Numbered from the stretch's first letter, positions 54,172 through 64,000 are shown. The stretch: 64,000 bases of DNA from Acidobacteriota bacterium (GCA_947470805.1 CANIVU010000020.1:1-64000); one strand, 5' to 3'. Notes: a model not told the origin generated them from the letters alone. Program-made: numbers and translations.

Positions 54172-55425
54172 ATGAACTTTTCCAGTCGCCGGGATTTTTT
54201 GCAGATGGGTTCGCTGGGGTTTGGCGGGCTGGGATTGCCGTCGTTGCTGCGGGCGGAAGCGGGGAAGAGCGAGCGGGCGTGTATTGTGATTTTCCAGAAC
54301 GGCGGGGCGAGCCAACTGGACTTTTTTGATCCGAAGCCGGAGGCGCCGCACGATGTGCGGGGAAGCTTTGGGAGTGTCGCGACTTCGGTACCGGGGGTGC
54401 ATTTTTCGGGGCTGTTGCCGCGGACGGCGAAGGCGTTTGGGAAGTTTGCGGTGATCCGTTCGATGCATTCCGATGAAGCGATTCATGAGCGGGCGCGGCA
54501 GTACATCTTCAGTGGCACGAAGCCGCGGAACGATTTGCTGCAGCCGAGTTATGGGTCCGTGCTTTCCAAAGAATGGGGCGGGAAGAATGGGCTGCCGCCG
54601 TTTGTGGTGATCCCAGATAAAGACCTGTCGGCCGAGGCGGGGTTTCTGGGGCCGGCGCATGATCCGTTTGTTTCGGGCGATCCGAATGCGAAGGGGTTTG
54701 CGGTGCGGGATTTGACGTTGCCGGCGGGGGTGACGGAGGAGGAGTCCCGGCGGCGGCGGGCGCTGCTGGCGCAGATGGACGCCGAGTTTGCGAAAGCGAC
54801 TTCGTCACCGTTGTTGAGCGATATGGATGAGTTTTCGGCGAAGGCGTTGGATTTGATTTCGTCGCCCGCGGCGCGGAAGGCGTTTGATATTCATGCCGAG
54901 CCGGACAAGTTGCGGGATGCCTATGGGCGGACGGGCGTGGGGCAGGGGTGTTTGCTGGCGCGCCGATTGATTGAGAGCGGGACGCGGCTGGCTACCGTTT
55001 TTCACGGCGGGTATGACACGCACCGGGAACACGAGAAGGGCGCGAAGAAGATCACGACGGATTTTGACCAGGCGTTTCCGGCGTTGCTGGAGGATTTGGA
55101 ACAGCGAGGGTTGCTGGCGACTACGCTGGTGCTGGTGATTGGGGATTTTGGACGGACGCCGAAGTTGAACTTTTCGGGCGGACGGGACCACTGGCCTCGC
55201 GGGTTCGCGGTGGGGTTGGCCGGGGCGGGTGTGCGCGGTGGATTGGTTGTGGGCAAGAGCGACGCGCAGGCCGGGGAGCCGGCGGAGCGGCCGGTGACGA
55301 TTGAGGACCTGGGGGCGACGGTGTATCACGCCTTGGGGATTGATGCGCACAAGGAGTACCGGACGAACGGGAGGCCGGTGCGGATCAATAAAGACGGGGC
55401 GGTGGTGAAGGAGTTGTTTGGGTGA
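54172..55425 (+). CDS. DUF1501 family protein
   Basis: A 417-residue protein with a Tat signal (SRRDFLQMGSLGFGGLG). It shows the family pattern IVIFQNGGASQLDFFDPKP, LLARRLIESGTRLATV, and the metal-like GDFGRTPKLNFSGGRDHWP. Its last codons overlap the GTG of the next gene (GTGA), so PSD1, DUF1501 and PPC genes form one operon. It is a paralogue of the protein at 1266. Confidence 0.92.
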   Translation: MNFSSRRDFLQMGSLGFGGLGLPSLLRAEAGKSERACIVIFQNGGASQLDFFDPKPEAPHDVRGSFGSVATSVPGVHFSGLLPRTAKAFGKFAVIRSMHSDEAIHERARQYIFSGTKPRNDLLQPSYGSVLSKEWGGKNGLPPFVVIPDKDLSAEAGFLGPAHDPFVSGDPNAKGFAVRDLTLPAGVTEEESRRRRALLAQMDAEFAKATSSPLLSDMDEFSAKALDLISSPAARKAFDIHAEPDKLRDAYGRTGVGQGCLLARRLIESGTRLATVFHGGYDTHREHEKGAKKITTDFDQAFPALLEDLEQRGLLATTLVLVIGDFGRTPKLNFSGGRDHWPRGFAVGLAGAGVRGGLVVGKSDAQAGEPAERPVTIEDLGATVYHALGIDAHKEYRTNGRPVRINKDGAVVKELFG

Positions 55426-57197
55426 GGCTCTGGCTGTTGGTGTTGGCGGCTTGCGGGTTCGCGGCGGATTTTGAACCGCCGTCGCTGGTGCGGCTGCATC
55501 CGTTGGGGGGGCGCGCGGGGAGCGTTGTGGAGCTGGAGATTTTGGGAACGAAGCTGGACGCGGCTTCGGGCGTGGAGTTTGACTGCAAGGACATCGTCTG
55601 GGAGCAGACGACGTTGCGGGAGGCGGGGCGGGTTCGCGGGCTGGTTTCGATTGGGGCGGGGGCGGCGTTGGGCGGGCATATGTTGCGCGTTGTGACTGCG
55701 CAGGGGCCGACGGGGCATTTGCTGTTTAATGTCGGGCAGTTTGCGGCGTTTGTGGAGGGGGAGCAGCGGGCGGTGCCTTCGTTGCCGGTGGAGATTTATG
55801 GGCGGCTGGATGGGGCGGCGGACATTGATACTTATTGGTTTTCGGTGAAGGCGGGGGAGCGGTGGGTGTTTGATTTGCAGGCGATGGAGGCGGGGTCGGC
55901 TGTGGAGGCGCGGATGATGTTGTTGGACCGGGCGGGGGAGCGGCTGGTGTTTAACGATGACCGCGATCACTACGACGAGAATCCGCTGATTGCGCATACC
56001 TTCGTGAAGGGTGGCGTGTATGGGGTTCGGGTGGACCAGTATCGGGGGCCGCGCGGGTTTACGTTTGGGAAGAATAATGCGTATTTCCTGAGGATTTCGC
56101 AGCTCGCGCGGGTTCGGGCGGTGGCACCGCTGGGGGCGCGGCGGGGAACGGTGACGAAGTTTGCGGTGGTGGGGGAGGGGTTGGCGGGGGTGACGCGGGT
56201 GTGGATGACGGCGTTGCGAAGGGGCGAGTATGCGCGGATGACGTATCCGTACACGATGCCGGTGCGGTTTGGGGCGGATGTTTCGTCGCGGATTGAGGGG
56301 CGCGTTTTGAAGGTTGGAGAGGGTTCTTTGGACGTTTCGGTTGCGGTGCCGGCGGGGGCGCCGTTGGGATTGTGGAAGCTGTGGGTGGCGGGGGCTTCTG
56401 GTGTCGCTGAAGGATTGCGGGTGGAGGTCTCCGATGTGGTGGAACTGGGGGAGGGGGCGTTGCCGGCGGTGTTGCCGTTTGTGGTGAATGGCGTGTTGGG
56501 CGCGGCGCGGGAGCGGGATTCGTTTGGGATTTCGGTGAAGAAAGGCGTGCCGTTGGCGGTGACGTCGTTGAGCGCGCAGTTGGGCGGGCCGTATTTGGAC
56601 ACGGTGCTGACGCTGCGGGATGCGGGCGGGAAGAAGCTGGCGGAGAGCGACGATGTGGTGGCGGGGTGGGGCGGGTTGTTGGGGAATCCGGATAGTGCTT
56701 TGTTTTATGTGCCTTTGGAGGATGGTGTAGTCCGGCTGGAGGTTCGGGACCGGTTGAACCGGGGCGGGGCGTTGTATCCGTACCGGCTGCATTTTGCTTC
56801 GCGGCGGCCGGGGTTTCAGCTGTTTACGACGCCGGAGAATGTTGTTGTGAAGCGCGGCGGGACGGCCGTGATGAAAGTTCATTTGGTGCGGGAGATGGGG
56901 TTTGTAGGGCCCGTGGATGTTTGGGTGGAGGGAGTGCCGGGGTTGAAGGGTACGTTCCGGGCGGACCAGTTGTTTGAGCCGAATGCGGATGGGGCGGACA
57001 TGCTGATTCCGGAGATGGAGTTGCGGGTGGCGGGGTTGGAAAAGGCGGGCGTGGTGCTGTTGCGGGTGTTTGGCCGGGGGGCGGATGGGGTTGTGGTGGA
57101 GGGGCACACGGCGACGATGATTGGGCCGATTTATCAGGGGGATTGGAACTTTTATCGGCGGCCGGTGGCGGGGATTGCGTTGACGGTGGTGGAGTGA
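55422..57197 (+). CDS. secreted PPC-domain protein of the PSD1/DUF1501 operon
   Basis: GTG start overlapping the DUF1501 stop; 591 residues with a short signal peptide (LWLLVLAACGFAA). Two bacterial pre-peptidase C-terminal (PPC) like domains are visible: IDTYWFSVKAGERWVFDLQAM near 125 and RDSFGISVKKGVPLAVTSL near 365, each with YGVRVDQY or VRLEVRDR strands; an Ig-like beta domain lies at the N-terminus (LHPLGGRAGSVVELEILG). Such proteins often follow PSD1/DUF1501 pairs in Planctomycetes and Acidobacteria. The function is unknown, most likely extracellular binding. Confidence 0.85.
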   Translation: MRLWLLVLAACGFAADFEPPSLVRLHPLGGRAGSVVELEILGTKLDAASGVEFDCKDIVWEQTTLREAGRVRGLVSIGAGAALGGHMLRVVTAQGPTGHLLFNVGQFAAFVEGEQRAVPSLPVEIYGRLDGAADIDTYWFSVKAGERWVFDLQAMEAGSAVEARMMLLDRAGERLVFNDDRDHYDENPLIAHTFVKGGVYGVRVDQYRGPRGFTFGKNNAYFLRISQLARVRAVAPLGARRGTVTKFAVVGEGLAGVTRVWMTALRRGEYARMTYPYTMPVRFGADVSSRIEGRVLKVGEGSLDVSVAVPAGAPLGLWKLWVAGASGVAEGLRVEVSDVVELGEGALPAVLPFVVNGVLGAARERDSFGISVKKGVPLAVTSLSAQLGGPYLDTVLTLRDAGGKKLAESDDVVAGWGGLLGNPDSALFYVPLEDGVVRLEVRDRLNRGGALYPYRLHFASRRPGFQLFTTPENVVVKRGGTAVMKVHLVREMGFVGPVDVWVEGVPGLKGTFRADQLFEPNADGADMLIPEMELRVAGLEKAGVVLLRVFGRGADGVVVEGHTATMIGPIYQGDWNFYRRPVAGIALTVVE

Positions 57198-57415
57198 AAA
57201 GGGCTAAAGAGTTCCTGCATAGCGGGCCGTGGAATTTGTCGAAGGTCGCGGCAGGAACTGCTTATAATTCGGCTCATCGTGCACTTGCGAAGATGGAGTC
57301 GTTTGCGTCGCGAATCGTGACCCTCAAACTACGGCTGCGCGACTATTCGTCAAGCATGGATGCAATTGAACGTCTAACCAGCTTGCAACATGACGGACAA
57401 TCCTCGTTGCATTGA
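57194..57415 (+). CDS. possible 73-residue protein, uncertain
   Basis: A GTG overlapping the previous stop (GTGA) opens a 73-codon frame with a basic helical product (KRAKEFLHSGPWNLSKVA). It has no recognised domain. Base composition drops in GC from about here, so the segment may be a recent insertion. It may be non-coding. Confidence 0.3.
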   Translation: MKRAKEFLHSGPWNLSKVAAGTAYNSAHRALAKMESFASRIVTLKLRLRDYSSSMDAIERLTSLQHDGQSSLH

Positions 57416-57450
57416 TTCCCATTGTTCTTAAAACGGAAGGATGTATCACT

Positions 57451-57561
57451 GTGAGTTTAATCGCATTGTTCGTCGTTGCTATTGCCATCTGTCTACTCGT
57501 ACATTTTTCGTATAGATATCTTGTGCGACTGAACGGGACGAGGAGGCGCGCTTTCGTCTAG
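57451..57561 (+). pseudogene. membrane-anchor fragment of a decayed gene
   Basis: GTG after a good GGAAGGA site; 36 codons giving one membrane helix (LIALFVVAIAICLLVHFSY) and a basic tail. In another frame the DNA continues as RDEEARFRLAIS, then a TGA at 57567, then IGFEEAKLKAYQVVPGWSHMV, leading into the 57630 frame. A single older gene broken by one shift and one stop is the simplest reading, but a free-standing micro-protein is possible. Confidence 0.4.
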
Positions 57562-57629
57562 CCATTAGTTGAATCGGTTTCGAAGAGGCTAAGCTCAAGG
57601 CTTATCAAGTTGTTCCAGGCTGGAGCCAT

Positions 57630-57914
57630 ATGGTGCGTACGGGCGGGGTGGCCCCTGTTTCCCCGCTTCCTTCTGACCTTGCTGATTTCTTCGGGAAATA
57701 CTCGCGGGTAGAAAGCCCGATGGGTGATGTTTTTGAGTTGAATGGTGTTCGCGATGGTTTTGTCGACGTCGGACGGACCTTCGATCAGGCGATTTTTTAC
57801 ATTCGGATTCGAGATGGGGCCTTGTTTGAGTTTGATGGTGAGGAGAATGCCTTGCCGGTCGGCGAGCCCGACTATCCTTCCATGTTTCATTGGATTGCGC
57901 TGAGATCAGATTGA
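57630..57914 (+). CDS. small acidic protein upstream of the Rhs gene, probable remnant
   Basis: A 94-residue frame rich in acidic and aromatic residues (LADFFGKYSRVESPMGDVFELNGVRDGFVDVG). It looks like a SMI1-type or other small immunity-like protein, but the match is only by appearance. The same frame is open further upstream to a TGA at 57567, with no start codon there, which suggests that the true N-terminus has been lost. It ends 10 bases before the Rhs gene. Confidence 0.5.
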   Translation: MVRTGGVAPVSPLPSDLADFFGKYSRVESPMGDVFELNGVRDGFVDVGRTFDQAIFYIRIRDGALFEFDGEENALPVGEPDYPSMFHWIALRSD

Positions 57915-57924
57915 CTGTTTACCT

Positions 57925-59613
57925 ATGTCTAACTGGTCGTTGAGTCCGGGGAACCGACCATTGACTGCGTACGTTGGCGGGTACGGGTACGCGGTAGAGA
58001 CGCTGACGGCGGCGGGGGAGGCGAAGACGATATCCTATGGTTCCGGGATGACGGAGACTATTGATCGGAATTCCAGGGGGCAGGTGACGGCGATTACGGC
58101 GGTGCTGGGGACTTCCACGCTGCTGGGTTTGACGAATGAGTTTGAGGCTTCGACGAATAATGGGAATCTGAAGTCGCAGACGGTGGCGCCGCTGGGGATG
58201 AAGCAGTCGTACAGCTATGACAACCGGAACCGGTTATTTTCGGCGACGGAGCAGCCCTCGGGTGGCGGGGCGGTGAGTTGGTCGCAGACATTTGGGTATG
58301 ACGATTTCGGGAATCGATGGGTGAGCGCGCAGAGCGGGGCATTGCCCGGGGGCGGGCCGCGGCCGAATGGAGCGGCATGGTTTCAGAGTGGGGCGCCGGC
58401 GGTGGTGAACAACCGGGTGACGGGATTGGTTTATGACGCGGCGGGGAACCAGTTGACATTGGGCGGTATGATTGGCGTTTACGACGCGGAGAACCGGTTA
58501 CGGACGACGACGACTGGGGATTTCAGCTACGATTTCGATGCGTTTGGGCGGCGTGTGCGGACGGTGGCGAGCGGGAAGACGACTTATTTTGTTTATGATG
58601 CGTTGGGACGGTTGACGGCGGAGTATCAAGCGGGAGCGACAGCTGGGCTGCAGACGCGGTATTTGGTGCAGGATCAGCTGGGGTCGACGCGGCTGTTGAC
58701 GGATGGTTCGGGCGGGGTGTTGCGGCGAAGTGATTACTTGCCTTATGGAGAGGAAGTGCCGAGCGGATTGGGTGGGCGGACGCTGACGGGGTATGGGGCG
58801 GACGGCGGGGTGCGGCAGTCGTTTACGGGGCAGATGCGGGATGGGGAGACGGGGCTGGATTTCTTTGGGGCTCGGTTCTATTCGGGTGCGTTGGGGCGGT
58901 TTACGAGCGCGGATGAGGTGTTTGCGGATCAGGATCCGAGTGATCCGATGAGCTGGAATTTGTTGGCGTATGTAAGGAATAATCCGTTGCGGTATACGGA
59001 TCCGGATGGACGGGTATGCACGAAATCCGGCGATAATTACCAGGACGATGCGAACCCTGGACCTAACTGTCGGATGATGTTGTTGGGGGATGGAAAGGCG
59101 GCTCGGTATGAGGTGACGGAGCAGGGGCCACCGTCGGACTTGCTCTTGGCGGTCGCTGAGGGTGCGCGATCGGCGGAACCTGCGGTGAATTTGGCTGGTG
59201 CGGGGTTCAAAACGTTTGGGATGTTCGCTAATTCATTACTGACGCTGGCGGTAACCTGCTTGGCTGGAGATCCTGATTGCACTTCGGAAGAAATTGGCTT
59301 CGCAATGGTTCCCGCGGGGCGGCTGACTGGCCAGTTGCATCACGCCATATCGAGGAAAGTAGCTCGGGCGCTGAGCCGACACCCAATTTTGAGGAATGCA
59401 TACAAAGCACGTGATTCCCGTTTTGTTGCCCTAGCTAAGGATAAAGCGTCCCATACGGGTTATCAGACGTGGCATCGCAGGCTGGATGATTTCGTTGTAT
59501 CCTGGGTCGAAAACAATAAGGGGGCAAGCACTTATGAGTTCGAGGGTTTTTTACGGGATCTCTATTCCCGATCGGCGGATCTCAAAAACAGGTTCCCTCT
59601 GGGTCTAAAATGA
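57925..59613 (+). CDS. Rhs/YD-repeat protein with C-terminal HNH/EndoVII-like toxin domain
   Basis: A 562-residue protein without a signal peptide; most Rhs proteins are far longer, so only the end of the YD shell is present. YD repeats run about 20-260; the Rhs core is at about 255-360 (LVQDQLGSTRLLTDG, GQMRDGETGLDFFGARFYSGALGRF, YVRNNPLRYTDPDGR). After DPDGR comes a different, lower-GC tip. Its end has GQLHHAISRKVARALSRHP and KDKASHTGYQTWHRRLDDFV, an LHH...H...WH pattern like HNH/EndoVII nucleases and like my recollection of the SitA6-type toxins of Myxococcus. The ATG of the next gene overlaps its stop (ATGA). Confidence 0.85.
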   Translation: MSNWSLSPGNRPLTAYVGGYGYAVETLTAAGEAKTISYGSGMTETIDRNSRGQVTAITAVLGTSTLLGLTNEFEASTNNGNLKSQTVAPLGMKQSYSYDNRNRLFSATEQPSGGGAVSWSQTFGYDDFGNRWVSAQSGALPGGGPRPNGAAWFQSGAPAVVNNRVTGLVYDAAGNQLTLGGMIGVYDAENRLRTTTTGDFSYDFDAFGRRVRTVASGKTTYFVYDALGRLTAEYQAGATAGLQTRYLVQDQLGSTRLLTDGSGGVLRRSDYLPYGEEVPSGLGGRTLTGYGADGGVRQSFTGQMRDGETGLDFFGARFYSGALGRFTSADEVFADQDPSDPMSWNLLAYVRNNPLRYTDPDGRVCTKSGDNYQDDANPGPNCRMMLLGDGKAARYEVTEQGPPSDLLLAVAEGARSAEPAVNLAGAGFKTFGMFANSLLTLAVTCLAGDPDCTSEEIGFAMVPAGRLTGQLHHAISRKVARALSRHPILRNAYKARDSRFVALAKDKASHTGYQTWHRRLDDFVVSWVENNKGASTYEFEGFLRDLYSRSADLKNRFPLGLK

Positions 59614-60245
59614 TTTCTCCTGACACTTTCGCTCTCAAGAATGGTGGGTGTATTAATGGTTTTGAGTTTGATTTCTTTGAATCGGACGGCTCCAATTTAG
59701 CGGAGCCTGAGACCTGTCCGAGTTGTGATCGATTCGTGGACTTACTCACGCTGACTGAGCCGATCTCTGGCAATTTAGTTGCCGAAAAGAGTCTATATGA
59801 TTTGAGTGCGCATCTGGGTGGTGAGATTGTGTTTTCGGCAAAGGCCCGGAAGGAGTTCAATAAGCATCAAGTTACCGGTATTAAAAATGTACGAAAGCTG
59901 GGCATCTTAGAAGTCGAGGGTCCATTTCAGATTCATGAGCTGGATGAGTATTTTCTAGCACAAGTGTCGTACGGCGCTAGGATTGACAGAATAGGGTCGG
60001 GATTTCGTACGACCAGCGCGCAGCTATGCGATATTTGTGGATATTCTGGAATCATAGAGGGTGTTGACCGAATTGCTCTGGAGCAGGGTTCCTGGTCGGG
60101 GGCCGATTTTTTCAGAGTTCGGGAACTGTCTGGTGTCGTTCTGATGAGTGCCCGCTTGGTTCAGATTTGCACGGACGCGGAGTTAAAGGTCCGCTGTATG
60201 TTGCCTTCACACAGCTTTTCGCTATCATTTGAGCCCGATTGGTGA
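59610..60245 (+). CDS. putative immunity protein with two CXXC motifs (SitI6-like)
   Basis: A 211-residue cytosolic protein, translationally coupled to the toxin by a 4-base overlap. CPSCDRF near 35 and CDICGYSG near 140 form a double CXXC pattern resembling the double-CXXCG (SitI6) immunity proteins of myxobacteria, which pair with nuclease toxins like the one upstream. The coding sequence is clearly lower in GC than the neighbours, a sign of transfer. The assignment rests on position plus motif and is inference. Confidence 0.7.
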   Translation: MISPDTFALKNGGCINGFEFDFFESDGSNLAEPETCPSCDRFVDLLTLTEPISGNLVAEKSLYDLSAHLGGEIVFSAKARKEFNKHQVTGIKNVRKLGILEVEGPFQIHELDEYFLAQVSYGARIDRIGSGFRTTSAQLCDICGYSGIIEGVDRIALEQGSWSGADFFRVRELSGVVLMSARLVQICTDAELKVRCMLPSHSFSLSFEPDW

Positions 60246-60414
60246 TTGAAGATCACCAGAGAAGGTGGGACACCATATCAATCTGCTCTTCGGCCATTCC
60301 GGGAGTTCCGTATTATCCGAATTTAGCCTGAAGTCGCAGACGGTGGCGCCGCTGGGGATGAAGCAGTTGTACAGCTATAACAACCTGAAGAATGGTTTCT
60401 TGAGGTCTGGGCGT
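60246..60414 (+). repeat. displaced Rhs core fragment behind the immunity gene
   Basis: 60328-60386 is almost the same as 58168-58226 inside the Rhs gene; the first 40 bases are identical and only a few later bases differ. The flanking bases do not match. The copy is too short to encode anything and is followed by the 3' end of a minus-strand gene. It looks like a trace of tip exchange or of an old Rhs core. Confidence 0.75.
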
Positions 60415-60654
60415 TTAGAGGGTTCCGGCGGAGATTTCCCAGGCGGCGCCGGCGGCGATGGAGAGTAGCAGGAGAGCGACCCATAGGAAGAAGGCGAGTA
60501 TGCTGGGGCGGCCTGGCTTGGCGGGGGCTGGGGGGCGGACTTCGATGTTGTTGAGGGTTCTGGCGGTTTCGGTGGCGGCGGTGGCGGCTTCGGTTTCGGT
60601 GGGGCAGAGGCCGAGGAGATCGAGTATTTCGGCGTCGCGGGTTTGGATGCCCAT
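60415..60654 (-). CDS. small single-pass membrane protein
   Basis: A 79-residue protein: soluble helical N-terminus (AEILDLLGLCPTETEAATAA), then a Pro-rich link and one membrane helix (ILAFFLWVALLLLSIAAGAAW) near the end. It has no recognised family. It begins 3 bases after the gene at 60658 ends, so the two are a unit. Confidence 0.6.
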   Translation of the reverse strand: MGIQTRDAEILDLLGLCPTETEAATAATETARTLNNIEVRPPAPAKPGRPSILAFFLWVALLLLSIAAGAAWEISAGTL

Positions 60655-60657
60655 GGT

Positions 60658-61011
60658 TTAGTGGGTGCTGATGGCGTGGCCTTTGGCGTAGTCGATGATC
60701 TGGCGGTGATAGCAGCAGGCGATGGCCTCGCGGGGGACGGTGCGGCCATTGCCGAGGGGGAAGGGGCGGAGGCGGATTTCGACTCCGGTGGGTCGGACGC
60801 GGGCCTGGCGATGGTTGGCCGTTAGGGCGGCCACGAGGTAGGTGAGGATGGCGAAGAAGGGTAGGAAGAGCCGTACGCCTTGGCCGAAGGTTTCCGGGTG
60901 ACGGACGGCGCCGAGGACGGCCCAGGCGAGGGGGAGGTAGAGAAGGCCGAGGACGGTGGCGAGGCCTGGGGATAGCCATCGACGTTGGTAGCGGAGTTCG
61001 GACGGGATCAT
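60658..61011 (-). CDS. membrane protein of unknown function
   Basis: A 117-residue protein from the ATG at 61011. Two helices (VLGLLYLPLAWAVLGAV and FLPFFAILTYLVAALTA) precede a basic PH-like tail (VRPTGVEIRLRPFPLGNGRTVPREAIACCY), similar in plan to the protein at 48944. The frame runs upstream to 61212 but without a better start. It is divergent from the cytochrome operon, with 139 bases between. Confidence 0.62.
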   Translation of the reverse strand: MIPSELRYQRRWLSPGLATVLGLLYLPLAWAVLGAVRHPETFGQGVRLFLPFFAILTYLVAALTANHRQARVRPTGVEIRLRPFPLGNGRTVPREAIACCYHRQIIDYAKGHAISTH

Positions 61012-61150
61012 GAGAGAACGCTCATTTAATGGGGGATTATTTCCCCCTATGGTACTAAGGGCCAGTGGGTCATATCCCCCACCCCAGCCGCCAAGTAGTT
61101 GAAAACTAGTAGCTCCACTTTGGTGCTTCGGCTGCACTGGGAACGGGGAC

Positions 61151-61339
61151 ATGGAGCAAACCTGGATTGCTATCGTCGCGAGCCTGCTGATGGGTATCGG
61201 CGCGGCGTGCATATACGTTTTCTCCGTGAAGCGGGACTATTTCCGGGATCTGGAGGAGGCCAAGTATCAGGTCTTCTGGTCGGACGTGGAAGAGATAGTG
61301 GACTCCGCGAAACCTGCAGAGGAGAGACGGAATGGGTAA
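61151..61339 (+). CDS. small membrane protein of the cytochrome bc operon (CcoS-like)
   Basis: A 62-residue protein with one membrane helix ([21 protein letters not shown]) and an acidic tail ([24 protein letters not shown]). The plan, helix followed by a DLE segment, recalls the CcoS assembly protein of cbb3 oxidases, but the genes next to it encode a bc complex. GGGGAC precedes the ATG, and the gene overlaps the Rieske gene by 8 bases. It may help assembly or be a small subunit. Confidence 0.7.
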   Translation: MEQTWIAIVASLLMGIGAACIYVFSVKRDYFRDLEEAKYQVFWSDVEEIVDSAKPAEERRNG

Positions 61340-61817
61340 CCATGGCACGCAGAAGCCGGCGGAACAGGAAGAGGCCGGTGGGCGCCGACGGGTATTGACG
61401 TTTTTGAGCGCTTTCGGGCTGATTGGTTCGGCGGTGCTGAGCGCGTTTTCGAACTTTGTGTTCATTAAACCGCGCGCCACCTATGGGCAGCCTTCGCGGT
61501 TCCACGTGGGCAAGCCGGACGATTTTCCTTCGGGGACGAAGCTGGCGTTGGAAGACCGGCGGATCTGCCTGGTGCGGGATGGCGATCAGTTCGCGGCGGT
61601 GTCGACGACTTGCACGCATCTGGGTTGCATTGTGAGCCCGTCGGACACGGGGTATTCGTGCCCGTGTCATGGGTCCCGGTACGACCAGGACGGGAATGTG
61701 ACGGGCGGACCGGCGCCGAAGCCGCTGGCCTGGTACAAGGTCTCGCTGGCGCCGAATGGGGAGTTGGAAGTGGACAAAGACCAGGAGATCAAGCCTGGCA
61801 CGTATTTCAACGTCTAA
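61332..61817 (+). CDS. Rieske iron-sulfur subunit of a cytochrome bc complex
   Basis: A 161-residue protein with an N-terminal Tat-type anchor ([20 protein letters not shown]) and a Rieske domain. The 2Fe-2S ligands are in CTHLGC near 94 and CPCHGS near 111. It takes electrons from quinol and passes them to the cytochrome c. The cytochrome b gene begins 10 bases further on. Confidence 0.95.
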   Translation: MGNHGTQKPAEQEEAGGRRRVLTFLSAFGLIGSAVLSAFSNFVFIKPRATYGQPSRFHVGKPDDFPSGTKLALEDRRICLVRDGDQFAAVSTTCTHLGCIVSPSDTGYSCPCHGSRYDQDGNVTGGPAPKPLAWYKVSLAPNGELEVDKDQEIKPGTYFNV

Positions 61818-61827
61818 GCAGATTTTT

Positions 61828-63096
<1,269 letters not shown>

Positions 63097-63109
63097 ACGG
63101 GACACTACT

Positions 63110-64000
63110 ATGCGACTAGCCCTTGCGATTGCCTCCTTACTGATCCTGCTGGTGCACGGGTCGGTGTTCTTCCAGCAGTTCTTTTTCCGCTGGGAGCGGC
63201 ACCAGACGGCGTACTTCGACCAAGCGAAATCGCTGTCGAAGAACGATACAGAACGCGCGGCGTTGACGGACCGTTCGCCGCGGATTGAACAGACGATTGT
63301 GACGCAGTTCGGTGAGCAGCGGGTGGACCGTTGCATCACCTGCCACGTGGCCGCCGATGACCCGCGCTTCGCCGGCCACGCGCAGCCATTGAAGTCCCAC
63401 GGCTACTCTGCCGCGCTGGGCGATAAGAAGAAAGACAACGGCACCTGGGAGCGGCGGCACAAGTTTGCCGACTTCGGCTGCACGGTGTGCCACGAGGGTC
63501 AGGGGCGCGGGTTGCAGACCCACTACGCGCATGGGGAAGACCACTACTGGCCGGAGCCGCTGTTGGGCTTCGTGACGCAGGAACCGTGGCGGAAAGATTT
63601 TCTGGCGCACCTGAAAGGGAAAGAGTATTTGGAAGTGGGCTGCGCGCAGTGCCACACGGAAGAGAATTTTGCCGGGACGCCGACGATTGCCAAAGGCCGA
63701 CAGTTGTTCTTTGCGAATAACTGTTACGGGTGCCACAAGGTGGAGGGGATCTCCGATGGAACCCTGGGGCCGAACCTGTCGGAGGCGGGCAAGAAGTTCA
63801 AGATCGATTACCTGTGGGAGTCCATTGTGGAGCCACGGGCGAACGCGGTGAATTCGTTCATGCCGAAGTTCAATCTGAAGCCGGACGAGGTGAAGGCGCT
63901 GGTCATTTTCCTGAAGAGCCGGAAGGGGATCAACTATACCGAGACCGGGCTGGAACGCTACAAGCTGCGGTTGGCCGACGCGGCCAAGACCGAGGGCGGG
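63110..64000 (+). CDS. multihaem cytochrome c of the bc operon, cut by the window end
   Basis: ATG at 63110; the frame stays open for 297 codons to the last base, so the gene continues beyond the window. After an N-terminal anchor ([19 protein letters not shown]) come four CXXCH haem sites: CITCH near 75, CTVCH near 125, CAQCH near 181 and CYGCH near 206. The last two lie in a cytochrome-c-like domain with [21 protein letters not shown]. It is 13 bases from the cytochrome b stop and is the natural electron acceptor of the Rieske protein. A four-haem subunit is larger than the cytochrome c1 of mitochondria-type complexes. Confidence 0.9.
   Translation, partial: MRLALAIASLLILLVHGSVFFQQFFFRWERHQTAYFDQAKSLSKNDTERAALTDRSPRIEQTIVTQFGEQRVDRCITCHVAADDPRFAGHAQPLKSHGYSAALGDKKKDNGTWERRHKFADFGCTVCHEGQGRGLQTHYAHGEDHYWPEPLLGFVTQEPWRKDFLAHLKGKEYLEVGCAQCHTEENFAGTPTIAKGRQLFFANNCYGCHKVEGISDGTLGPNLSEAGKKFKIDYLWESIVEPRANAVNSFMPKFNLKPDEVKALVIFLKSRKGINYTETGLERYKLRLADAAKTEGG

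Overview
The window looks like a chromosome segment of an Acidobacteriota bacterium close to Solibacter/Bryobacter. The reasons are family content: TIGR03437-type C-terminal domains on secreted proteins, Oar-like TonB receptors with a carboxypeptidase-regulatory N-terminal domain, a TIGR02999-type ECF sigma factor beside a Ser/Thr kinase, two PSD1 (DUF1549/DUF1553) + DUF1501 cassettes, high GC and many secreted proteins. I saw no rRNA, tRNA or CRISPR array.

Layout. 0-2.7 kb: end of a PSD1 cytochrome-like gene and its DUF1501 partner. 2.7-10.5 kb (minus): an unknown secreted protein, a Cys/Met-metabolism PLP enzyme, a hybrid histidine kinase and a CheB-CheR-PAS gene whose CheB start is split off by a one-base frameshift. 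10.8-18.5 kb: a GYF/papain-like protein, a large M11-like secreted metalloprotease, an unknown secreted protein and a tyrosinase. 18.6-21.4 kb: a sensor Ser/Thr kinase with the kinase domain at its C-terminus, interrupted by an in-frame TAG, then its ECF sigma factor. 21.6-27.3 kb: a Fic protein with inverted-repeat operators, a terminase-like ATPase, a PpiC/SurA-type prolyl isomerase and an MsbA-like ABC exporter. 27.3-28.0 kb: a 78-bp minisatellite related to the neighbouring sulfatase gene. 28-31.2 kb: two divergent sulfatases. 31.2-43.6 kb (minus): two large TonB receptors, YggX, MscS, an SBBP beta-propeller protein and an S15-type hydrolase. 44-49.5 kb: a hydrolase, a REP-associated tyrosine transposase (RAYT) among REP palindromes, a SirB1-like protein and small membrane proteins. 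49.5-51.7 kb: guaB and efp. 51.9-57.2 kb: a second PSD1/DUF1501 cassette with a PPC-domain protein. 57.2-60.4 kb: a lower-GC Rhs toxin/immunity island. 61.1-64.0 kb: a cytochrome bc operon running off the end.

The most unusual items are the RAYT/REP system, whose palindromes abut or form the stop codons of neighbouring genes; the sulfatase-related minisatellite with a 40-bp bordering direct repeat; the propeller-YYY-TM-kinase fusion; the Fic operator array; the Rhs-CT/double-CXXC immunity pair with a displaced Rhs fragment behind it; and a GC-skew sign change near 28-31 kb. Two reading frames (CheB-CheR and the kinase) are broken by single-base differences, which may be real mutations or sequencing errors.
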